A DNA stretch of 8,853 bases, from the NCBI GenBank assembly GCA_026391755.1, contig JAPLDN010000215.1, forward strand, positions 13,100 through 21,952, read 5' to 3'. The notes below the pieces were generated by a model. That model made no database searches, had not been told where the DNA came from, and saw nothing but the letters and a program-made list of their open reading frames with translations. Origin of the DNA: Bacteroidota bacterium. GTDB lineage: Bacteria > Bacteroidota > Bacteroidia > Bacteroidales > FEN-979. Made by a program: the position numbers and the translations under genes. Shown here one piece after another: positions 1 through 6,542 of the stretch; positions within the stretch are counted from its first letter, which is position 1; every line of letters begins with the position of its first letter.

Positions 1-69
1 AGGGATCGATACGTAAACCGTCAAAATTACTGCTCCTACAACCTGAACCGGTTGTGAATTTAGTTTCAT
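1..69 (-). CDS. Possible N-terminus of an unidentified protein (partial, runs off left edge)
   Basis: Reading leftwards from an ATG whose complement lies at 67-69, a frame stays open for 23 codons to the window edge. It begins MKLNSQPVQVVG and continues with a hydrophobic stretch. An in-frame stop sits two codons upstream (73-75), so this ATG would be the first start. I do not recognise the product. There is no Shine-Dalgarno sequence and no TAnnTTTG element in the 27 bases between the tRNA terminator and the ATG. A plus-strand frame through the same bases is also open, so the strand is uncertain. Treat this as a placeholder for whatever gene lies to the left. Confidence 0.2.
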   Translation of the reverse strand, partial: MKLNSQPVQVVGAVILTVYVSIP

Positions 70-95
70 ATTTTACACTAATTGAACCCGTACAT

Positions 96-130
96 AAAAA
101 AAAGACAGCCAATCCATTGATTAACTGTCT
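96..130 (-). terminator. Intrinsic terminator of tRNA-Gln
   Basis: Read on the minus strand, the 6-bp stem AGACAG/CTGTCT (130-125 with 108-103) encloses a 2x2 internal loop. Inside that is a second 4-bp stem AATC/GATT (122-119 with 114-111) closed by a four-base loop. The hairpin is followed at once by a run of eight T (103-96). It lies 18 bases past the tRNA 3' end, where a terminator for a single tRNA transcript would be expected. The stem is A/T-rich, so termination may be incomplete. Confidence 0.75.
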
Positions 131-147
131 CCTGTAGTTTGTGTTTG

Positions 148-218
148 TTGTCCCGCCAGGATTCGAACCTAGACCAAGAGAACCAAAATCTCTAGTGCTG
201 CCATTACACCACGGGACA
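148..218 (-). tRNA. tRNA-Gln (anticodon TTG)
   Basis: The reverse complement folds as a complete tRNA. The acceptor stem is TGTCCCG/CGGGACA (7 bp, starting with the U1-A72 pair typical of tRNA-Gln), with discriminator A at 148. The anticodon stem is AGAGA/TCTCT with loop TTTTGGT, which places TTG at positions 34-36 and decodes CAA and CAG. The T arm is CTAGG/CCTGG with the TTCGAAT loop and contains one G-T wobble. The 3' CCA is not encoded (the next bases read CAA), so a CCA-adding enzyme must supply it. The gene stands alone, with a promoter at 279-309 and a terminator at 96-130, which implies a leader of about 50 bases that must be trimmed by RNase P. Confidence 0.96.
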
Positions 219-278
219 AATTCCGTGATCAGTGAACCATGATCCGCAGGCATGTTCAGGCTTGCGGAAAACAGGCTG

Positions 279-309
279 CAAAAGTAGCAATTTTTTCACA
301 TAAGCGCAA
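279..309 (-). promoter_or_regulatory. Bacteroidota-type promoter for tRNA-Gln
   Basis: On the minus strand a TTG (309-307) is followed after 20 bases by TACTTTTG (286-279). This matches the primary sigma factor pattern of Bacteroidota, with -33 TTG and -7 TAnnTTTG, at the usual spacing. Transcription would start near 272, giving a leader of roughly 54 bases before the mature tRNA. It overlaps the candidate divergent promoter of the GT117 gene between 291 and 309. Confidence 0.65.
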
Positions 310-323
310 TTTTTGTACCTTCG
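291..323 (+). promoter_or_regulatory. Candidate promoter for the GT117-lgt operon
   Basis: TACCTTCG at 316-323 differs by one base from the Bacteroidota -7 element TAnnTTTG. A T6 tract at 291-296 sits where the -33 element should be but lacks the final G. Transcription would start near 330, leaving a leader of about 15 bases before the ATG at 345. The -7 part is convincing and the -33 part is weak. Confidence 0.45.
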
Positions 324-344
324 CAGCCCATTCAAAACCGATCA

Positions 345-3300
345 ATGAATATTTACAAGAGACTGAACACTATCCTCGGCTGGCTTACCTTTACCATCGC
401 AGCCGTGGTGTTTTTACTTACCATAGAGCCCACTGCAAGCTGGTGGGACCCGGGTGAATTTATTTCAACGACATATAAACTCCAGATCGGCCATCCCCCG
501 GGGGCGCCTACCATGCAGCTTATAGGCCGGGTGATCTCTCTCCTGGCTTTTGGAAACGTTGCAAAAGTTGCCATGATGATCAATGCCATGAGTGCTATAT
601 GCAGCGCGTTTACGATTCTTTTCCTCTTCTGGACTATCACCATGTTTGCCCGCAAGATCGTTGCCCCCGATGGCGAAATGACAGAAGGCCGCATGTGGAC
701 CATCTTTTCCGCAGCTTTCATTGGTGCTATGACATTTACATTCACCGATTCCTTCTGGTTTTCGGCTGTGGAAGGCGAAGTCTACGCCATGTCGGCCATG
801 TTCACTTCCCTGGTCTTCTGGGCTATAATGAAATGGGAGTCGGTGGCCGATGAGAAACATGCTTCGCGCTGGCTTATTTTCATCACGCTGATGATTGGTT
901 TTGCTATTGGCGTTCACCTCCTGAACCTCCTGACCATTCCGGCCCTGGCCTATGTCATCTACTTTAAAAAATACAAGCCGACACGCCTTGGAATGTTGCT
1001 GACTTTCGCGATCGCAGTCCTGGTGCTGGCTTTTATCATGTATTTCGTGATACCCTGGATCCCCAACCTGGCAGGTAAGTTTGAAATTCTCTTTGTCAAC
1101 TCCTTCGGCCTGCCATTCCAAAGCGGGACCATCTTTTATTTCCTACTGCTGATCGGGCTTATCGTATGGGGGCTTTATTATACACGCAAGACAAACCGTC
1201 CCCTGATCAATTCAATCGTACTTGCTTTTGCTTTCCTGCTAATGGGATACTCGACTTTCCTGGTCCTGGTGATCCGTGCCAACGCCGATACCCCTATCAA
1301 TGAAAATGACCCAAAAGATATAGTAGGCCTGGTTTCCTACCTTAACAGGGAACAATACGGGACATGGCCCATTTTCTATGGCCAGTATTATAACGCACCT
1401 ATTGTAGGGTATGAGGATGGCAGCCCGGTGTATGCCCATGATTCGGCTACTCATAAGTATATTGTCGTGGATGACAGGAAGGGTACCATCCCCGTATTTG
1501 ATCCCCGGTTTATGACTATTTTCCCGAGGATATGGAGCCGGGAGTCGGACCGCAAAGGCACTCTTGACTTTTATAAGAGATGGGGTGGTGAAGGAGTCCC
1601 GATTACCATTACCGATGAAGACGGCAAGACCCAGACCGTTAACAAACCGACTTTTGGCGAAAACCTGAAGTATTTCTTTACATACCAGGTTGGCTGGATG
1701 TACCTGAGGTATTTCCTCTGGAACTATTCAGGCAGGCAGAATGATGTGCAGGGTTTTGGAGGCGTTGAGGACGGGAATTGGATAACAGGGATACCTTTCC
1801 TCGACAAAATAAGGCTTGGCCACAACCAGCTGAACCTGCCCGATAATAAAAAAAACTGGGGGACCAATAAGTATTATATGCTCCCGCTTATCCTTGGCTT
1901 CATCGGGATTTTTTTCCAGGCTAAAAAAGAGTCGAGGGGAGCCATTGTTATCACCATGCTGTTTCTCATGACAGGGCTCGCCATCGTGGTGTACCTTAAC
2001 CAGAAACCATTCGAGCCCCGCGAACGCGATTATTCCTATTGCGGATCCACCTATGCCTTTGCCATCTGGATTGGGCTCGGAGTGATCTACCTTACACAAC
2101 TTGCAAGGAAGTACCTGAAGAAAGAATACCTCTCAATCATTCTTGTTTTTGCCTTTTGTTTCCTGCTTGTTCCTGCCAATATGGCCAGGGAGAACTGGGA
2201 TGACCATGACCGCAGCGGAAAATACTCCTGCCGGGACTTTGCGGCAAACTATCTGAATTCATGCGATCCCCAGGGCGTGCTGATCACAAACGGCGATAAT
2301 GATACTTTCCCGCTCTGGTATGACCAGGAAGTTGAAGGGATACGCACCGATGTCAGGGTTGTGAATTATATGCTCGCCTCCGGCGGATGGTATATCGACC
2401 AGCTCTATCAGAAGATGTATGATTCGAAACCTCTTCCTTTTACCCTGGACCGGAAAATGTACGGGACAGGGAAAAATGACATTATCCCGTTTTATGATAT
2501 AGGGGTAAAGGGTTATGTGGAACTTAAAGACATCATTGATTTCATCAAAAGTGATGATCCGCAGACTTTCCTGACCCTGCAAAACGGGGAAAAGATCAAA
2601 TTCATCCCCTCTAGAAACATCAAGCTTACAGTGGACAAGGAAGCATGCATCAAAAACGGCATAGTACCTGCCCATCTGAAAGATAAGATGGTCGATACCC
2701 TTTACTGGACAATACATGGGAACCAGCTCTACAAGAACGATATCATGCTTCTTGATTTTGTGGCCAGCAATAAATGGACCCGTGCTCTGTATTTCGCATC
2801 CCCTAACAGCGTCGGCTCGGTTTTTAATATGGAAAAGTTTTGCCATGTGACCGGTTTTGTATATAAATTCATGCCTGTCCATGCCGATTCGGCCGATTAT
2901 ATCCAGGGAATGGGCGGTGTTGACCCCCTGACATCCTACGACATTCTCATGAATAAATGCAAATGGGGCAACCTCAGCGATCCAAATGTATATATTGACC
3001 CTGAAAGCCTTAACAATTCGGTGCGCCCGAAGACCAACATAATGAGGGTGGCCCAGTCGCTGGTGACTATGGACAAGAAAAAAGAAGCTGTAATGTTGCT
3101 TAATTCTTACCTGAATAATTTCCCTGATTCGAAGATCACCTACGATATATATATGCTGCCGTATGCCGATATTTATTACAAGGCAGGGGATACCGCGACT
3201 GCTAATATAATTATGAGGAGGGTGTCGAAGATACTTACACAGAACCTCGATTATTATATGTCGTACGAACCTGGGTACCGTCAGTATTTCCAAAACGACA

Positions 3301-3419
3301 TCAATTCCAATATGGGGATGATACGCAGGATCTCGATGATGGCGACGGACAACAAGCAGACCAAACTCGCTGCGGAGATGGAAGCGCTGTTTAACAAGAG
3401 AATTAAATCATATCAATAA
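345..3419 (+). CDS. GT117 / DUF2723 integral membrane glycosyltransferase (TMEM260-like, putative protein O-mannosyltransferase)
   Basis: A 1,024-residue GT-C-type membrane protein of the DUF2723 family, annotated in Bacteroidota as glycosyltransferase family 117. The human homologue TMEM260 is an ER protein O-mannosyltransferase. By analogy this enzyme would transfer a sugar from a lipid-linked donor to exported proteins on the periplasmic face, but the bacterial substrate is inferred. The first loop after TM1 carries the acidic motif WWDPGEF (33-39), with D35 and E38 as likely catalytic or metal-binding residues. GHPPGAP follows at 49-55 and EGEVYA at 143-148. About eleven hydrophobic segments occupy roughly 10-310 and 510-612. 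Two further blocks look like family signatures: FEPRERDYSY (556-565) and NGDNDTFPLWY (649-659). The last 120 residues are helical and TPR-like. Length is normal for the family. No Shine-Dalgarno sequence is visible; the start is chosen because the first membrane segment follows directly. lgt begins 48 bases downstream, probably in the same operon. Confidence 0.93.
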   Translation: MNIYKRLNTILGWLTFTIAAVVFLLTIEPTASWWDPGEFISTTYKLQIGHPPGAPTMQLIGRVISLLAFGNVAKVAMMINAMSAICSAFTILFLFWTITMFARKIVAPDGEMTEGRMWTIFSAAFIGAMTFTFTDSFWFSAVEGEVYAMSAMFTSLVFWAIMKWESVADEKHASRWLIFITLMIGFAIGVHLLNLLTIPALAYVIYFKKYKPTRLGMLLTFAIAVLVLAFIMYFVIPWIPNLAGKFEILFVNSFGLPFQSGTIFYFLLLIGLIVWGLYYTRKTNRPLINSIVLAFAFLLMGYSTFLVLVIRANADTPINENDPKDIVGLVSYLNREQYGTWPIFYGQYYNAPIVGYEDGSPVYAHDSATHKYIVVDDRKGTIPVFDPRFMTIFPRIWSRESDRKGTLDFYKRWGGEGVPITITDEDGKTQTVNKPTFGENLKYFFTYQVGWMYLRYFLWNYSGRQNDVQGFGGVEDGNWITGIPFLDKIRLGHNQLNLPDNKKNWGTNKYYMLPLILGFIGIFFQAKKESRGAIVITMLFLMTGLAIVVYLNQKPFEPRERDYSYCGSTYAFAIWIGLGVIYLTQLARKYLKKEYLSIILVFAFCFLLVPANMARENWDDHDRSGKYSCRDFAANYLNSCDPQGVLITNGDNDTFPLWYDQEVEGIRTDVRVVNYMLASGGWYIDQLYQKMYDSKPLPFTLDRKMYGTGKNDIIPFYDIGVKGYVELKDIIDFIKSDDPQTFLTLQNGEKIKFIPSRNIKLTVDKEACIKNGIVPAHLKDKMVDTLYWTIHGNQLYKNDIMLLDFVASNKWTRALYFASPNSVGSVFNMEKFCHVTGFVYKFMPVHADSADYIQGMGGVDPLTSYDILMNKCKWGNLSDPNVYIDPESLNNSVRPKTNIMRVAQSLVTMDKKKEAVMLLNSYLNNFPDSKITYDIYMLPYADIYYKAGDTATANIIMRRVSKILTQNLDYYMSYEPGYRQYFQNDINSNMGMIRRISMMATDNKQTKLAAEMEALFNKRIKSYQ

Positions 3420-3423
3420 CAGC

Positions 3424-3452
3424 AACCAGTGACCAGTCACTGGTTACTGGGC
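3424..3452. repeat. Heptamer-based inverted repeat between the GT117 gene and lgt
   Basis: Four adjacent 7-base units fill this stretch. The first two are ACCAGTG and ACCAGTC (3425-3438). The next two are ACTGGTT and ACTGGGC (3439-3452), and ACTGGT is the reverse complement of ACCAGT. Together they form a perfect 9-bp stem (3424-3432 with 3437-3445) with loop CCAG. No T-run follows, so it is not a standard terminator. It lies five bases after one stop codon and ends 15 bases before the lgt ATG, so it would be present in any joint mRNA. Confidence 0.7.
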
Positions 3453-3467
3453 TCTAAAAATTATTTT

Positions 3468-4274
3468 ATGGTTCACGTTTTAACATTTATCCATTGGAAC
3501 CCGAACCCGGAGATCTTCAATATCGGGGTCGTGGCGATACGCTGGTACGGTTTGCTTTTTGCTTCTTCGTTTTTCTTTGGTTATTTTATCATGCTTAAGT
3601 TTTTCAAAAAGGAAGGCATAGAAGTTGACAAACTGGATACTCTTACCACTTATATGGTGATAGGTACAGTGGTCGGGGCCAGGCTGGGGCACTGCCTCTT
3701 CTATGAACCTGCTTATTATCTTTCGCATCCTGTTAAGATTCTTGAAGTCTGGGAAGGCGGACTGGCCAGCCATGGCGCTGCTTTGGGTATAATTTTATCC
3801 ATCTTGATATTCGCGCACAGGAATAAACTAACGTTCTTCTGGGTCATGGACCGCGTCGTGATCGTTGTTGCCCTGGCGGGCCTGTTGATCAGGACAGGTA
3901 ATCTGATGAATTCCGAGATATTCGGTCATATCACAAGCCTTCCCTGGGGGTTTTATTTTCTTCGTGCCGCAAATCCCGCTGAAGCCCTGGATCCCCGCCA
4001 TCCGACCGAGATCTATGAAGGTCTGTGTTATTTTATTATTTTCCTTTCTCTCTGGCGTTTATACTATGTCAAAAACGGGAAGCCCGAAGCTGGCCTTTTT
4101 TTCGGGTTGTTCCTGATCGGCATTTTTGGGGTACGTTTTTTCGTTGAGTTCCTTAAGGAACCCCAGGTGGGGTTTGAACAGGGAATGCCTCTCAATATGG
4201 GGCAGCTGCTGAGCATCCCTTTTGTTATCCTTGGGATCTACCTGGTTTACCGGGCCCGAAAACTTGCGGCCTGA
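3468..4274 (+). CDS. lgt: Prolipoprotein diacylglyceryl transferase
   Basis: Lgt moves the diacylglyceryl group of phosphatidylglycerol to the lipobox cysteine of prolipoproteins at the outer leaflet of the inner membrane. This is the first step of lipoprotein maturation. The 268-residue protein has about seven membrane segments and the family blocks in order: RWYGLLF (25-31), GARLGHCLFY (70-79), WEGGLASHG (95-103) with the expected essential His at 102, and the Lgt signature RTGNLMNSEIFG (142-153). R223 and E227, in VRFFVEF, match the essential Arg/Glu region near R239/E243 of the E. coli enzyme. An in-frame GTG at 3429 would add 13 residues, but it lies inside the inverted repeat. The ATG at 3468, preceded by A/T-rich DNA, is preferred. 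The 3' end overlaps the convergent glycosyltransferase by 28 bases. Confidence 0.96.
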   Translation: MVHVLTFIHWNPNPEIFNIGVVAIRWYGLLFASSFFFGYFIMLKFFKKEGIEVDKLDTLTTYMVIGTVVGARLGHCLFYEPAYYLSHPVKILEVWEGGLASHGAALGIILSILIFAHRNKLTFFWVMDRVVIVVALAGLLIRTGNLMNSEIFGHITSLPWGFYFLRAANPAEALDPRHPTEIYEGLCYFIIFLSLWRLYYVKNGKPEAGLFFGLFLIGIFGVRFFVEFLKEPQVGFEQGMPLNMGQLLSIPFVILGIYLVYRARKLAA

Positions 4275-5359
4275 GCAAATAATCTTGCTGCCCTTTGTTT
4301 CATTACCGACATATCGTTGCGGATCACCATGGCTTTGTTCCCTTTGCTGTTCAGGATGGCTTCATCAAGACTAAAACTTGCCTGGGTCATTGCATAATGG
4401 ATATTCATTTTTGAAAGCCTTTTTGCCAGGTATTCCTGTTCGGTTTGACCCGGGGTGGGGACGAGTATTGCCGATTTTCCCAGGGCGGCAAGATCCATAA
4501 GTGTGGAATAGCCGCTGCGGCATATCACATACCCGGAATTTTCAATATAGTATTTTATCAGGGACGATGACAGGTGCGGAAAGACATGGATACGGTCGTT
4601 GAACAGTTCGACGTTTGACGATTCGGTGCGTCCTCCGGCAATAATGGCTGTGTGGGATGAGTTTTTAAGCTGCCTGATTATCATGGCTTCGAATATGCTT
4701 CGCTGGGGTTCAGGACCGGATATAATTACAAATATCCCTGCCGGTTTACAAGGTAGTTCTTCAGGTACAGGAAGTGGATCGGCAAATCGGGTAAGAAGGC
4801 CAATGAAATGGCAATTATCGGGCAGTTTTATACAGTGCGACAGGCGGCCGCTGAGTCCGCCTTCATCTTCCTCGTCAGGAACCCAGCATTCGCTGTATTT
4901 GTTTATAAATGAATAGTTGATCTTCCTCAGGACATTAGCAAGCCCACGAATGAAAGCAGGAAGCTGTATGTTCAACTGGTGTGTGATGAAGACTGATCTC
5001 ACATCCGGATGCCAGCATCCGTAACGGTTGTCGGAGATCACCAGACTTGCCCCGGTTTCAGTGACCAGCTTCTTAAGAAATTGATGCTCTTTCCTGAAAC
5101 CCAGCAGTAGGCGGGGGATGAATGCGGCCATGGTAAAGATCATTCCTGAACCAGCCGGGTAACGGATCCCTGTTCCCGGAAACCGTACAAGTTTTATCCC
5201 GGGGTATTCGGTACGGAAAAAATCATAAGGCCTTCCATCTGCGGCAACGATAACTTTAAAACCCTGGTCCTGGAGCACCCTGATCAGGGGTACACAGCGT
5301 GTGGCGTGGCCAAGTCCCCAATCGAGGGGGCAAACAAGGGCGATGCGATCCGCAGTCAT
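4247..5359 (-). CDS. Cytoplasmic glycosyltransferase, GT-B fold (Glyco_trans_1_3 / GT28-like)
   Basis: A 370-residue soluble protein with two Rossmann-like halves and no membrane segment or signal peptide. The N-terminal half starts with a strand leading into WGLGHATR (14-21), the glycine loop seen in MurG- and Alg13/14-like enzymes. SDNRYG (109-114) and ITHQLNIQLP (125-134) follow. The C-terminal half contains the probable nucleotide-sugar site: AGGR (241-244), CRSGYSTLMDL (280-290) and PTPGQTEQEYLA (301-312). It resembles uncharacterised Bacteroidota glycosyltransferases. Donor and acceptor cannot be read from the sequence; it is not MurG itself, because it lacks the usual MurG context and length features. 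The ATG at 5359 is preceded directly by a nine-T tract on its strand. It is transcribed divergently from dprA across a 64-base gap and converges on lgt with a 28-base overlap at the stop. Confidence 0.85.
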   Translation of the reverse strand: MTADRIALVCPLDWGLGHATRCVPLIRVLQDQGFKVIVAADGRPYDFFRTEYPGIKLVRFPGTGIRYPAGSGMIFTMAAFIPRLLLGFRKEHQFLKKLVTETGASLVISDNRYGCWHPDVRSVFITHQLNIQLPAFIRGLANVLRKINYSFINKYSECWVPDEEDEGGLSGRLSHCIKLPDNCHFIGLLTRFADPLPVPEELPCKPAGIFVIISGPEPQRSIFEAMIIRQLKNSSHTAIIAGGRTESSNVELFNDRIHVFPHLSSSLIKYYIENSGYVICRSGYSTLMDLAALGKSAILVPTPGQTEQEYLAKRLSKMNIHYAMTQASFSLDEAILNSKGNKAMVIRNDMSVMKQRAARLFAQAASFRAR

Positions 5360-5403
5360 AAAAAAAAATTTAAAATACCTGTCACTTTCTGACTTCAGGC
5401 GGA

Positions 5404-5432
5404 TAAAGATAAGGAAAAACCAGATGGATCAA
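5404..5432 (-). promoter_or_regulatory. Weak candidate promoter for the glycosyltransferase
   Basis: On the minus strand, TTG (5432-5430) is followed after 18 bases by TATCTTTA (5411-5404), one base from TAnnTTTG. The predicted start is near 5397, about 38 bases before the ATG. The -33 part lies within the first codons of dprA. Spacing is slightly short and the -7 element is imperfect, so this is tentative. Confidence 0.25.
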
Positions 5433-6542
5433 AATGCCTTATTATATACGCTTGCTTTATCTCAGGTGCCGGGTATAGGCAGCGTGATAGGGAAACAGCT
5501 GATCACTCATTTCGGCGATGCTGAAACTGTTTTCAGGCGTTATAGAGAGCTGTTGACCGGAAAGCCTGCCCTGGTTCCGGTGATTGGCCAGGCCGCCAGG
5601 GATAAGGAGTTCTGGAAAAGGGCCGAAGCCGAGATGAAGTTCATCGAGAGATACAGGCTGAAGGTTCTTTTTTTTCAGGATGAAGATTATCCTTACCGCC
5701 TTACCGAATGTTATGATTCCCCGGTTTTTCTTTTCTATAAAGGGAGCGCCGACCTGAATGCCGGGAAGGTTATTGCTGTTGTCGGGACGAGAAGTGCTAC
5801 CGATTATGGTAAGACTTTAACAAGGGAGTTGATAGGCGGATTAAAGCAGTTGAATCCCCTGGTCGTAAGCGGGCTTGCCTATGGTATTGACAGCCAGGCC
5901 CACAGGGCTGCTCTGGAGAATGGCTTTGACACCATAGGCGTGCTCGGGCATGGCCTCGACCGCATTTATCCCAGCAATAACAAATGTACAGCCGAAAAAA
6001 TGTTATCACAGGGAGGGCTACTCACCGAGTTTTTCAGTTGCACCGAACCCGACAGGGAAAACTTTCCCCAGCGCAACAGGATCATTGCGGGAATCAGTGA
6101 CGCGATAATAGTTGTTGAGGCCGCCGAGGAGGGAGGTGCACTGATTACGGCCGATATCGCACATACCTATAACCGGGATGTGTTTGTAATGCCTGGAAGA
6201 ATAGGCGACAAATATTCGGGTGGTTGCAATATGCTGATCAGGTACAAAAAGGCTGATATCGTCAGGCACGCAGAGGACCTGATCACTCAAATGGGGTGGG
6301 GGGAGGCTGAAGTTAAAACCAGGGTTGTCCAACCAAAGCTTTTTATCCCAATGACCATGGATGAACAGAAAGTTGTTGAACTTTTATGTGCCGAAGGAGA
6401 CCTTAATGTTGATGAGATTTCCCGCAAAAGCGGTTTGCCGGTGAATAAAACTGCTGTGGCTTTGCTGAACCTCGAACTTGAGAACGTAATAAGATGCAAA
6501 CCGGGCAAGCAGTATACGCTCAGTCCAGCTCAGGCTCAGTGA
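5424..6542 (+). CDS. dprA: DNA-processing protein DprA
   Basis: DprA (Smf) binds incoming single-stranded DNA in the cytoplasm and loads RecA on it during natural transformation. It is also widespread in bacteria not known to be competent. The 372-residue protein has an N-terminal helix-hairpin-helix-like region (LSQVPGIGS, 12-20), then the Rossmann domain blocks VVGTRSATDYG (119-129), VSGLAYGIDSQAHRAAL (148-164), LGHGLDRIYPSNN (174-186), NFPQRNRIIAG (213-223), EEGGALITA (235-243) and MPGRIGDKYSGGCNMLI (256-272). A winged-helix DML1-like domain occupies about 310-366. The frame is open from 5301, but the ATG at 5424 fits the usual DprA N-terminus, has AAGGA about eight bases upstream, and avoids overlap with the divergent gene. 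Its 3' end overlaps the PrsW-like gene by 23 bases. No competence genes are nearby. Confidence 0.96.
   Translation: MDQNALLYTLALSQVPGIGSVIGKQLITHFGDAETVFRRYRELLTGKPALVPVIGQAARDKEFWKRAEAEMKFIERYRLKVLFFQDEDYPYRLTECYDSPVFLFYKGSADLNAGKVIAVVGTRSATDYGKTLTRELIGGLKQLNPLVVSGLAYGIDSQAHRAALENGFDTIGVLGHGLDRIYPSNNKCTAEKMLSQGGLLTEFFSCTEPDRENFPQRNRIIAGISDAIIVVEAAEEGGALITADIAHTYNRDVFVMPGRIGDKYSGGCNMLIRYKKADIVRHAEDLITQMGWGEAEVKTRVVQPKLFIPMTMDEQKVVELLCAEGDLNVDEISRKSGLPVNKTAVALLNLELENVIRCKPGKQYTLSPAQAQ

Noticed and set aside
38..55. Small inverted repeat ACAACC/GGTTGT near the left edge
   Set aside because: A 6-bp stem with no T-run on either strand; likely chance, and its gene context is outside the window.
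1..218. Possible integrated element next to tRNA-Gln
   Set aside because: tRNA genes are common integration sites, but no integrase fragment or repeated copy of the tRNA 3' end is visible in the window.
244..267. Hairpin CCGCAGGC/GCTTGCGG in the tRNA leader
   Set aside because: It pairs well only when read on the plus strand. In the minus-strand tRNA leader one pair becomes an A-C mismatch, and it has no T-run, so a terminator or riboswitch call is not supported.
2259..3293. A 344-codon open frame antisense to the GT117 gene
   Set aside because: It lies entirely within the GT117 coding region, shows no recognisable domain and is explained by the codon bias of the sense gene. The same applies to the antisense frame at 465-1121.
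4274..4289. Hairpin AGCAA/TTGCT just after the lgt stop as a terminator
   Set aside because: The 5-bp stem is weak, is followed by a mixed sequence instead of a T-run, and lies within the coding region of the convergent glycosyltransferase.
5360..5368. A9 tract next to the glycosyltransferase start as a phase-variation switch
   Set aside because: The tract lies outside the reading frame, and A/T-rich DNA just before start codons is normal in Bacteroidota.
5301..5423. Longer dprA using upstream in-frame ATG codons
   Set aside because: The added residues do not resemble DprA N-termini and would overlap the start and promoter region of the divergent glycosyltransferase.
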